From an uncultured Bacteroides sp. (lineage in GTDB: Bacteria > Bacteroidota > Bacteroidia > Bacteroidales > Bacteroidaceae), in the NCBI RefSeq assembly GCF_963676325.1, contig NZ_OY781099.1, positions 2,852,001 to 2,916,000 on the forward strand: 64,000 bases of DNA, in the 5' to 3' direction. The notes beneath the pieces are model-generated. The model ran no database searches. It saw only the letters and a program-made list of their open reading frames with translations, and was not told the origin of the DNA. Every line of letters starts with the position of its first letter. The first letter of the stretch is position 1. A program made the translations under genes and the position numbers. Positions 19,628 through 28,026 of the stretch are shown in pieces.

Positions 19628-21625
19628 CTATTTTCTTGTTTTTATTCTGATTACTGTTAATGACATAGCCGGAGCTGAATAATCAAACACCTTCTTTATT
19701 TTAACGGTTGATTTAGTAGGAATTACAGTCTGTGGATTTTCGAGAGTATTTTCAGCCTCAGCGTTACCTGTAAGAACAGTCTGCTCTGCTTTTGAAGTAA
19801 TGTTGCTGAATCCTTTAAGGTCAATTTTCATCGGTTTACTTTCGCTTCCGAAATTTACCATTTTCAAGATAATATCTCCTGTCTTGCTATCCTGAACACA
19901 GGAAGCTGCTAAGTTTGGATTCTTTTCATCTTTCAAAATTACATTATCAAAATAGTAATCTCCCTGATTGGCAGAAAACATTTTTTGTACATAGTAATTT
20001 GGTGTAAGATTAACCCTCGAGTTATCAAAGAATATCAAATCAGTCTTCCACTGTGTAAAATCCTTCTTCGCAAATAAAGGAGCGTAAGAAGCCATTCTCA
20101 CCACGTCGCCATTACGTTCAAGAGCCGTCATATAAGCAGCTTCGGATATAGCATTGCGCATTTTATTTCCCCAGGAAGCATATTCTCCAAGATAAACTTC
20201 CGTAGCATTACGTTTGTATGAATCGTAACGGTGCTGATGAGAAATAAACCAATTCGGATCAGTATAATAATGTTCATCTACTACCGGAACTTTCAAATCA
20301 TCAGCCAGCTTCCATCCTTTTGTAAAATCTTCACCGTCGGGAGACGGACCAACTGTACCAACAACTGTTATTTCCGGATGCTTAGCTTTTACGGCATTAA
20401 AAATCATTTTAAAGCGTTCTTCAAATTCGGGAGTTATTTTATCTTCATTACCAATACCAATATATTGAAGATGAAATGGAGCCGAATGTCCTGCAGCAGC
20501 ACGTTTAGCTCCCCAGACAGAAGTTGCGGAGCCGTTTGCCCATTCAATCAGATCCAACACTTCCTGAATATAATCCTGCATTTCATTCATGGGAATAGCT
20601 TTTTGTCCGATTCCGCCTACACGCCATGTACCTCCTGAATTCTGACAACTGACAGCGGCAGGTAAAACAGGTAATGGTTTTGCACCTATATCCTCGCAGA
20701 ACTGGAAATACTCAAAATAACCTAAGCCTGTTGTCTGATGATAGCCCCAAATATTACGTTGTTCTTTACGCTGTTCAACCGGGCCAATAGTATTTTTCCA
20801 GCGGTACATGTTTTCCAAACCGTCACCATGAGAAAGACAACCTCCGGGGAAACGAATGAAACGAGGTTTCATATCGGCCAGCAACTGTGCCAAATCAGCG
20901 TTCAAACCATTCGGACGGTTTTTAAATGTTTTTTCAGGAAACAAAGAAACAACATCCATGGCCAGCTTTCCTTTGGTTGTGGCCAAAACGACTAAGCTGA
21001 CAGTATCATTACTTTCTGTGGGAATCAGACTTGCTGTATATTTATTCCAATTATCGGTTGATGTGGAAAGTTTTGTTTCAGCAAGAACTTTTCCTTTTGG
21101 AGTCTGCAAACTAATATTCAATTCAATTGGCTCTTTGCTAAGCTGACGCGCAAACATTGAAAAATTATATTTATCGCCTGCTTTAACTACCATGCCACTG
21201 AAACCTGAGTTTTTAATTCCAACCCCAGACAAACCGGTGCTATTGGCTTCGTGTCCCACATGTTCAACATCAAGCACCATGTAATGAGGATTGTTAGGAT
21301 GAATAGGCGACGAAGTTTCAACGCTTATTTTGCCATAAGAAAATCCGGGAGTGATGTATTCCCAGAAAGAGAAAGGATTCCATTCTTTACGTTCAGTAGG
21401 GTTATATTCAAACGAGCGGTTTTGCACTAACTCTGCATAAAGTCCCCCATCGGCAGAATAGTTGATGTCTTCAAAGAAGAGCCCAAACAAATCAGAACTG
21501 ACCTTTTTCCCTCCTTTAGCTGCCTGAATTGTTACCGGAAATAAAAAACATAACCCAAGTAATATCAGACTTTGAAATGGATTACACGTTAATCTTTGAC
21601 TAAAAAACGTATTAATGATTTTCAT
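19628..21625 (-). CDS. Secreted GH51 alpha-L-arabinofuranosidase, long form
   Basis: About 665 residues from the start chosen here. An upstream in-frame ATG at 21664 would add 13 residues, but it would leave only a few bases of leader after the -7 box at 21675, and MKIINTF at 21625 begins a normal signal peptide. The long GH51 form has an N-terminal segment (FGLFFEDINYSADGG), a CBM4/9-like sandwich (about 95-210) and a TIM barrel with acid/base Glu394 (IGIGNEDK) and nucleophile Glu481 (YLGEYAS), then a C-terminal sandwich. It should release arabinofuranose from arabinoxylan or its oligosaccharides. It is first in the unit running to the GH43 at 12734 and has a promoter of the same layout as the GH43 (2704) and CE6 units. 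Confidence 0.92.
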   Translation of the reverse strand: MKIINTFFSQRLTCNPFQSLILLGLCFLFPVTIQAAKGGKKVSSDLFGLFFEDINYSADGGLYAELVQNRSFEYNPTERKEWNPFSFWEYITPGFSYGKISVETSSPIHPNNPHYMVLDVEHVGHEANSTGLSGVGIKNSGFSGMVVKAGDKYNFSMFARQLSKEPIELNISLQTPKGKVLAETKLSTSTDNWNKYTASLIPTESNDTVSLVVLATTKGKLAMDVVSLFPEKTFKNRPNGLNADLAQLLADMKPRFIRFPGGCLSHGDGLENMYRWKNTIGPVEQRKEQRNIWGYHQTTGLGYFEYFQFCEDIGAKPLPVLPAAVSCQNSGGTWRVGGIGQKAIPMNEMQDYIQEVLDLIEWANGSATSVWGAKRAAAGHSAPFHLQYIGIGNEDKITPEFEERFKMIFNAVKAKHPEITVVGTVGPSPDGEDFTKGWKLADDLKVPVVDEHYYTDPNWFISHQHRYDSYKRNATEVYLGEYASWGNKMRNAISEAAYMTALERNGDVVRMASYAPLFAKKDFTQWKTDLIFFDNSRVNLTPNYYVQKMFSANQGDYYFDNVILKDEKNPNLAASCVQDSKTGDIILKMVNFGSESKPMKIDLKGFSNITSKAEQTVLTGNAEAENTLENPQTVIPTKSTVKIKKVFDYSAPAMSLTVIRIKTRK

Positions 21626-21674
21626 ATTTATTAGTTTATTGTTCGTAGATCTTTGGTTATACAATTAGTTACTA

Positions 21675-21739
21675 CAAAGATGGGATATTTTTAGCTTTTT
21701 CATTTCTATTTATTGATAATCTACATCTAATTTTAGATA
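21675..21739 (-). promoter_or_regulatory. GH51 promoter with 21-bp tandem half-sites
   Basis: On the minus strand, CATCTTTG (21682-21675) is one base off the -7 consensus. TATCAATAAA and TATCTAAAATTAG start 21 bp apart upstream of it. The 14-bp stretch CTAATTTTAGATAA (21727-21740, plus strand) is identical to that at 36571-36584 and stands at the same 52-bp offset from the -7 box. Confidence 0.65.
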
Positions 21740-21799
21740 ATTCTTGGCTTTTACAGACAGAGCAACATAAGATTATAATTCAATTCGGCTTATTCTTCT

Positions 21800-21887
21800 G
21801 TACATCCGGATGTACGCATCTTGTACACCCGGGTCTAAACAAGTCTTCCACCCGGGTGTACAAATTGTATACACCCGGGTGGAAGAC
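21800..21887. repeat. GTACA-type palindrome cluster, copy A
   Basis: It contains the 16-bp palindrome GTACATCCGGATGTAC (21800-21815), a half copy TTGTACACCCGGGT (21821-21834), and a perfect 18-bp inverted repeat (arms 21843-21860 and 21870-21887, core CACCCGGGTG) with a 9-nt loop. GC-rich arms in an AT-rich spacer stand out. A related, AT-richer cluster lies at 42556-42625, again close to CTAGATC repeats. Confidence 0.7.
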
Positions 21888-21982
21888 AAAACATTTACTT
21901 TAGAACTTTTGATTGTAAACCAGAAAGCTGTTTCTACGACATGACATCTACTAAATAATTCAGGTAGATAAATGAGATAAAG

Positions 21983-22090
21983 GTGCTAGATCGCTAGATC
22001 ACTGCTAGATCAAATTAAATTGATCTAGCACCCTTTTTATGTTTATTATCAGATAGTTATACGCATACTGCTAGATTGCTAGATCAATTT
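21983..22090. repeat. CTAGATC palindromic repeat cluster, copy A
   Basis: Head-to-head and tandem copies of GCTAGATC: GGTGCTAGATCGCTAGATC, then GCTAGATCAA/TTGATCTAGC with a 6-nt loop, closing with GATCTAGCACC and a short T-run. A further GCTAGATTGCTAGATCA copy lies at 22069-22086. The hairpin could end transcription from the upstream GH51 (22161). The same family recurs at 41937-42250, including an inverted copy of the 21983-22033 unit. Confidence 0.75.
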
Positions 22091-22160
22091 TAAATTTTAA
22101 ATTATTATGTAGCTATTTTATAGTAAATCAGTGCTCACTTTTCTAGCAGTTTCTTTCCAA

Positions 22161-23690
22161 TTACTTTTTCATTCTGACTTTTATCTGTGTGAAAGAATGC
22201 GCTGGGAAGGAATAAGTAATTTTGTTCTTCTCAGCTTTAAATTCTTTTGTAACAGGCACATATTGACTTTGTTTTTCATATGTAAAAGCCTCATTAAGTG
22301 CATTTCCTGCAACTAAAGTAGCCTCAGCTTTGCCAGTAAATTCTGCTGAATTAGATACTATGTTGGTTGTAATAGCTTTGTCTTTATGTCTGTTGATTAC
22401 GTTTATGTAAGTGGTATTAGTTTCTTTAGAATAAACCGTTGTAACATCAAGATAAGGTATATCTTTGTATAACGGAGTATTGAATGTATCACATTTAACA
22501 TAAGTATCGACAGAGTTGCCAAGACAGTTATTTGAAAATGATTTAAAAGTATAGAACAAAGGCGTTTTATAGGTACCTTTCTCTTTATCACTGTTCAGCA
22601 AAGAGGTAAGCATAGTAAAATTGGCCATCTTTACAACATCAGCATGACGAATAAATGAATTGAAGCTTTCTGCAATGGGTAAAACAGACAAAGCATTCTT
22701 TGACATGATTCCCCACTCATCCACCGAAATATAAATAGGGTTCTTGAATCCCTTCATCACTCTTACGTTTTCAATCTCGTTGGCCGTTACTTTAATCTTT
22801 TCTTCAAAATCCATCGCACTCTGACCCATGTAATTGTAATAGTCGTCCGACTTTTCCCAATACCTGTGAATTGAAATATAGTTGATCAGATCACCAAAGC
22901 CAGACAGCACTTTCCTGTTCCAGTCTATCCAAGGCGCATTGTTATCATAGCACGAAGACCCTGAAGCAACCAACTGAATATCCTTATCAACACTCTTCAA
23001 TGCTTTTGCTGCTTCTCTTCCTATTCTTGAATATTCTTCAATTGATTTATGTCCCAATTCCCATGGATAACCATCTACTTCATTACCCAAATCCCAGATT
23101 TTAACGTTATAAGGTTCGGGATGCCCATTTTTTGCTCTTAAATCAGAATAGTATGTACCTTTTTTATAATTACAATATTCTACCCAATAGCAGGCATCTA
23201 ATATAGAACCCAACCCAAGATTTACACAAACCACATTTTCACTGCCTATTGTTTTATTTAAAGCAAACCATTCATCAGTACCAACATGATTATTATCAAC
23301 GCCACCCCAAGCCAGATTTATACGTGCCGGACGTTTTTCTTTAGGTCCAATCCCATCTTTCCAGTCATACCCCATTAAATAATTACCACCAGGCCATCTC
23401 ATATTGGTAATTTTCAATTCCTTCATTGCCTCGGTATAATCTTTTCTAAACCCATTCTCATCCGCCAGTGACGATTTAGGATCATAAAGTGTTCCGTAAA
23501 GTGTATTATAATCAACAGAGTCGGGCAATCCTATACGTTCTCCTTTAAAATGAATAGGTTCCATGAATACACCGTAAATTTTAGGATCAATTTCGGCAAT
23601 CTTCCTTTCAACATCAATTTTAATTTCAGCTGTTTGACCAAACAAACTAATTGGCAAAGCCAATAATAAATTAATTAAGATCTTCTTCAT
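22161..23690 (-). CDS. Secreted GH51 alpha-L-arabinofuranosidase, compact form
   Basis: A 509-residue GH51 enzyme with signal peptide (about 1-19, cleavage near LFGQTAEI). The TIM barrel carries acid/base Glu204 (DLGNEVDG) and nucleophile Glu325 (SVDEWGIM), and a C-terminal sandwich completes the fold. It lacks the CBM4/9-like insert of the GH51 at 19628, so the two GH51 genes represent different subtypes and probably act on different substrate sizes or arabinose linkages. It is the last gene of the eight-gene unit that starts with CE6 at 36466; the spacer downstream contains terminator-like CTAGATC repeats. Alpha-arabinofuranosidase is the usual activity; GH51 also includes endoglucanases, but the closeness to arabinofuranosidase motifs favours the former. 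Confidence 0.92.
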   Translation of the reverse strand: MKKILINLLLALPISLFGQTAEIKIDVERKIAEIDPKIYGVFMEPIHFKGERIGLPDSVDYNTLYGTLYDPKSSLADENGFRKDYTEAMKELKITNMRWPGGNYLMGYDWKDGIGPKEKRPARINLAWGGVDNNHVGTDEWFALNKTIGSENVVCVNLGLGSILDACYWVEYCNYKKGTYYSDLRAKNGHPEPYNVKIWDLGNEVDGYPWELGHKSIEEYSRIGREAAKALKSVDKDIQLVASGSSCYDNNAPWIDWNRKVLSGFGDLINYISIHRYWEKSDDYYNYMGQSAMDFEEKIKVTANEIENVRVMKGFKNPIYISVDEWGIMSKNALSVLPIAESFNSFIRHADVVKMANFTMLTSLLNSDKEKGTYKTPLFYTFKSFSNNCLGNSVDTYVKCDTFNTPLYKDIPYLDVTTVYSKETNTTYINVINRHKDKAITTNIVSNSAEFTGKAEATLVAGNALNEAFTYEKQSQYVPVTKEFKAEKNKITYSFPAHSFTQIKVRMKK

Positions 23691-23754
23691 AGTATTTATT
23701 TCAGTTAACGGTTAATTATTCCTATATATTTTTATTTTCGGACTGTACTTACTT

Positions 23755-26325
23755 TTATTTACCAGTTACAGGCTTGCCATAAACCTCCACCTCATTAATA
23801 GAAACTAGCTTATTCTCTGAATTAATAAAAGTTATTCGGAGAAAACGCCCTGAGACATTACTATCAATAAAATGCTTACGATTCCTGTCATTTACTTTAC
23901 CAGCATTGTAAACGGCTATACTTTCCCACTTTTGATTATCTATCGATAATTCAATTTTATATGAATCTGTTGTATTTGAAGGAAGTAACATTCGCACTTC
24001 AGAAACAGTATAGATATTTTCCAAATCGACCTGCCACCACTTAAATACATCATTTGTTGCAGACTGCCATAAAGATAAATCATCCCTATCGTTTGCACGA
24101 TTGGCTGTTTTACCTTCCATTTCACTACTTGCACGGGTTGGTTTCTGATAGGCTATATTTACAATAGTATTATTATCAGCTGTTTTTTGAGAAATGGAAT
24201 AGCGAATATAAGGACGATCAACTATTTCTGGAGAAATACCCTTCACATATAAAGGTGCACCTTTAGTCTCAATTGTAATCAAGTCACTTTGCAATCCGGC
24301 TGATGAAGCTTCTATAACTGTCTTTCCAGCATAATATGAGCGAAATTCAATAGCTGCTTTTCCATCACGAACATAAATATCGGATGCATTGCTAAAGGTA
24401 ATCGAAGTACCTGTAGGAAATTCACCGGGGCCAGAGACAATTTTCAGAGTAACATCAGGAGAGTTGCTAAGTTGTTTTCCATCTTTATCTAAAACCGAAA
24501 CAATCAATTGCGCATCATCTGTGCCATTAGTACCCGTTATAACTGTCTTGTCTGTTTTCAGTTTCAATTTCGCGGGTATACCTTCAACAGCAGGTTCCGG
24601 AGGATCAATACCCTTATTCTCTTTGCGATACCAGTACCACATATTTTTCGGTAAACGGAAATAATCAATCATTCCCATAAGACCAAAATCTCCGGCACGG
24701 GTTCCATAATCAAAAGCACACCAGATTGCTTGTCCACTCCGCCAGGAAAATTGTTCCTGTTGTAGATCTCCCCATCCCGGAATATATTTACCCGGACGAT
24801 TTGCGATCGTAGCACCATATTCAGTAACCACACTAGGGATACCTGGATTAAGGTACAATCTTGCTCCATCTCCATTATAGCCTGCAATATCCCCTAACTT
24901 GTCTATCTCACCTCTCTGACAACCTCCGATACCAACCAGTCGAGTAGGATCCAATTTATGCGTAATAGTAGTAAGCTCTTTTAAAAACTCCCGAACTTTG
25001 ACAATGGTATTTCCACCCGTAAAAAAAGGTTCGTTACACATGCTCCAGACAATGATTGAAGGATGGTTCCGATGGATTCGGATCATTTCACGTAAGTTAG
25101 TCTTTACACTTTCCTCAAAATAAGGTTGATCTTCTTTATTCATAGGATAAGCGCCCGCTCCTTCATACCAGTTATCGGTCTCCAGTTGTGTACCACCTGA
25201 ACCCCAAAAATCATTTTCCTCCCAAAGCATTATACCCAAAGTATCACAAGCATCAGAGTATGAAGGATCATGGGGGTAATGAGAACCGCGAATAAAATCC
25301 ATACCACAATCTTTTATCATACGAATATCACGCACAAGAGCTGAATTTGTTACTGCACTGGCCCAACCAGCATGATCCTGATGTGCATTGGCTCCTTTAA
25401 AATAATAATGTTCTCCATTGAGGAAAAAGCCACGGTCGGCAGTCCATTCCATCCATCGGAATCCAAAGGGAGTTTCATAGGTATCAAGAACTTTTTTCCC
25501 ATCAAGAATGGTACTGATTGCCTTGTACATAAATGGACTTTGGGGAGACCAGAGTTTTGGTTGTTTAATAGCTTTAGTTGTTTGATCCAACATGACTGTA
25601 GAATCTGCTGGTATTATTCTTTTCGAATTAATAGTGGTAATCACTTTACCTGAAGGATCAACTATATCAGTTTTCAATGTATAACTCTTAGCTACAGATC
25701 CGCTATTCTTTATTTCTGTTTTGATATTAACAATACCGGATTCCTTAGAAAGTTTCGGGGTAGTAACGAACGTTCCGTACCAAGTTACATGAACAGGATT
25801 CGTCACTACCAAATAAACATCACGATAAATTCCACCAGTAAAATTGTGATCACCATTGCGAGGAGCCAAACGGGGATTCCATTCATTATTTAGCCGTACA
25901 GCTAAAACATTTTGTCCTATCTTCAATGCATCAGTGATATCATAAGAGAAACCAGTATATCCACCTTGATGTATGCCAACAGATTTTCCATTTACAAATA
26001 TTTCGGCAACACGGAAAGCTCCTTCGAATTCAACGAATACTCGTTTGGATTTCCACTCAGCAGGAACATCTATCTTTTTCCGATACCAACCATAACCGGT
26101 GTACCAGTGTTCAGACTGAAAATACGGCATACTAAAATTATGCGGCAAATTAACATTACTCCAATTATTATCGTTGAAGGCTATATCTTTAGCATCTTTA
26201 TAGTCACCCAATTGAAACTTCCACTCTCTATTTATAGATATTTTCTCCCGAACTTTAGCATGAGCCATAACACTCAAACAAAATTCTCCAAAAAAAACAA
26301 AAAGCAATATCAATATTTTCTTCAT
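23755..26325 (-). CDS. Secreted GH2 enzyme (beta-galactosidase-like) with F5/8 domain
   Basis: An 856-residue multidomain GH2. Signal peptide about 1-22. A sugar-binding domain (about 30-190), an immunoglobulin-like domain (about 195-295) and the TIM barrel (about 300-600) follow, with acid/base Glu432 (WSMCNEPFF) and nucleophile Glu502 (VVTEYGAT). A second Ig-like domain (about 610-710) and a C-terminal F5/8 type C (CBM32-like) module (about 740-856) complete it. It should remove a terminal non-reducing beta-galactose or related sugar, for example an arabinopyranose or glucuronate, since GH2 covers several of these. It sits 64 bp upstream of the compact GH51 and 61 bp after the interrupted GH43. 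Confidence 0.85.
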   Translation of the reverse strand: MKKILILLFVFFGEFCLSVMAHAKVREKISINREWKFQLGDYKDAKDIAFNDNNWSNVNLPHNFSMPYFQSEHWYTGYGWYRKKIDVPAEWKSKRVFVEFEGAFRVAEIFVNGKSVGIHQGGYTGFSYDITDALKIGQNVLAVRLNNEWNPRLAPRNGDHNFTGGIYRDVYLVVTNPVHVTWYGTFVTTPKLSKESGIVNIKTEIKNSGSVAKSYTLKTDIVDPSGKVITTINSKRIIPADSTVMLDQTTKAIKQPKLWSPQSPFMYKAISTILDGKKVLDTYETPFGFRWMEWTADRGFFLNGEHYYFKGANAHQDHAGWASAVTNSALVRDIRMIKDCGMDFIRGSHYPHDPSYSDACDTLGIMLWEENDFWGSGGTQLETDNWYEGAGAYPMNKEDQPYFEESVKTNLREMIRIHRNHPSIIVWSMCNEPFFTGGNTIVKVREFLKELTTITHKLDPTRLVGIGGCQRGEIDKLGDIAGYNGDGARLYLNPGIPSVVTEYGATIANRPGKYIPGWGDLQQEQFSWRSGQAIWCAFDYGTRAGDFGLMGMIDYFRLPKNMWYWYRKENKGIDPPEPAVEGIPAKLKLKTDKTVITGTNGTDDAQLIVSVLDKDGKQLSNSPDVTLKIVSGPGEFPTGTSITFSNASDIYVRDGKAAIEFRSYYAGKTVIEASSAGLQSDLITIETKGAPLYVKGISPEIVDRPYIRYSISQKTADNNTIVNIAYQKPTRASSEMEGKTANRANDRDDLSLWQSATNDVFKWWQVDLENIYTVSEVRMLLPSNTTDSYKIELSIDNQKWESIAVYNAGKVNDRNRKHFIDSNVSGRFLRITFINSENKLVSINEVEVYGKPVTGK

Positions 26326-26386
26326 ATGTGTTTAAATAAGTTACAAAGCTGATAAAAAGAAACAAGGAGTTACTAGAATTTACATA

Positions 26387-27991
26387 TTATGGAATTCTGT
26401 TATATTTAAAGTAGTCAACATCAACAAAACCTCCAATTGATTTTGTTGCATAATTGAAAATTGCAAACTTAGTACCCATGAAAAGCTTTTTATAATCGAA
26501 TATCATTTTAAACTCGGTACCTATTGGAATCCAGTTTATATTATCCAAGCTATAACTAAATGTTGCTATATCTTTATTCAAATTGAAATCACAATCTATA
26601 CGCAGATATATGGTATTCTAAGACAATTCAATGCGGGCTTTTTCTTCCGACTGAACTCCATTTATTGCCTTACTAGCCCCATCTAGATCAACTACATTAG
26701 TTGACATAGTGAGATACTTCTTATTTCCATCCATTACAACAGATAAAAGAGCTGAGTTTCCATTAAACGCACTGAATCCAGCAGCATCACCATCTTTCAT
26801 TTTCGAAATATCCAATGCTACTACCCCACTACATCGAGGTCCTTCCATTCGCTGAGTTATAGTATTCGGGGCAGCATATAAGTTATTAACTATCCTATTG
26901 GTCTTGAGTCTTAAAAAGCCCGGACGCTCAGTTAATGACCAGCAATCATTAATAGGGTTATGATTCCCCTGCCAGTTTATTTTCAATTTAGAATTATTAA
27001 AATCATCACTTTCAACAATCTTTTTACCTGTGTCAAAAGTCTTTAAAGGAACTTGTCCGGTTAATGGCACATGCCCTGTTTCATCTCCCAACATAGGCCA
27101 TCCGTCCACCCATCGGCAAGGCATTAAAAGAGGTACACGCCCAATACCTCCACGATCCTGAAACACTAATCCATACCAATTACCTTTTTTATCATCAATG
27201 ATACAGCCTTGTCCTACATAAGGAAAACCATTAAAATTATCTTCCAGAATTACTTTCTTCTCATAAGGTCCGGTAATCTTATCAGCACGGTAACAAACTT
27301 GTCTGCGTTTTCCATTTTTAGGCCAGGAAATCATCAGCAAATAATACTTTCCGTTATGCTTGATAACCTGACTTCCTTCCAGCAATCCGGTTTCTTCCTG
27401 ATCACGTTCAAAAATCTTCATGTTAACTCCATCTGGCTTTACATCTGAAAAATCACTTTTAAGTTCATTAAGGGAGCCCGTTCCTGAAAACACATATATC
27501 CTGTCATCGTCATCAAAGAATAAAGATGCATCGTGAAAATGCTGCGTTCTCGAAACTAAAGTCCATTTACCCGCCGGATTAGTTGTTGAATAGATATAAG
27601 CTCTGAACGGATCATCGTTTGGTGAAAATAACACATAAAATTTCCCTTTATGATAACGAATTGATGAAGCCCACTGACCACGTCCGTATACTGTTCCATC
27701 CACTAAATCATATTTAGAATTATCTGTTAGCTTATCAAAGACATAATTTACAATTTCCCAATGTACCAAATCCTTTGATTTCATTATAGGAGCACCAGGC
27801 ATTAGATGCATTGTAGTGCTTATCAAATAATAATCACTACCAAATCTTGTTATAGATAAGTCTGGCACATCGGCATTAATTATAGGGTTAGTATAGGTTG
27901 TACTATAATATTTTTTAGTTTGTCCTACCATTGGTTCTGTTGCACCAAAGGCAACCAATACTACGGAGAGCAAAAAGGTGTATTTATTCAT
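26387..27991 (-). pseudogene. GH43 gene interrupted by an in-frame amber codon
   Basis: The reading frame is continuous over 534 codons except for TAG at codon 458 (26620-26618). Without it, the product would match the 524-aa GH43 at 18022 end to end. Around the stop the frame reads ELS-amber-NTIYLRIDCDFN, against PLSHNIVYFKAECNFK in the paralog. A single C-to-T change from CAG (Gln) would explain the TAG. The GH43 propeller upstream is intact: Asp in DVPDLSIT, Asp in FHDASLFFD and Glu in LLEGSQVI. The stop removes about 76 residues of the C2 sandwich, including FAIFNYATKSIGGF. The downstream part still reads as well-conserved protein, so the change is recent, a sequencing variant, or read through. 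Signal peptide about 1-23. Confidence 0.85.
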
Positions 27992-28026
27992 TCCTTTATT
28001 TTCTTTGACTTTTAAAATATGAGAAA

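Larger units (their letters stand above)
21665..22160. other. 496-bp spacer: GH51 promoter plus two palindromic repeat families
   Basis: It separates two GH51 genes and probably two transcription units. From low to high coordinate it holds the GH51 promoter and its 21-bp half-sites, a GTACA/CCCGGG palindrome cluster (21800-21887), and a CTAGATC repeat cluster (21983-22090) with terminator-like folding next to a T-run. I see no coding sequence. Confidence 0.65.
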
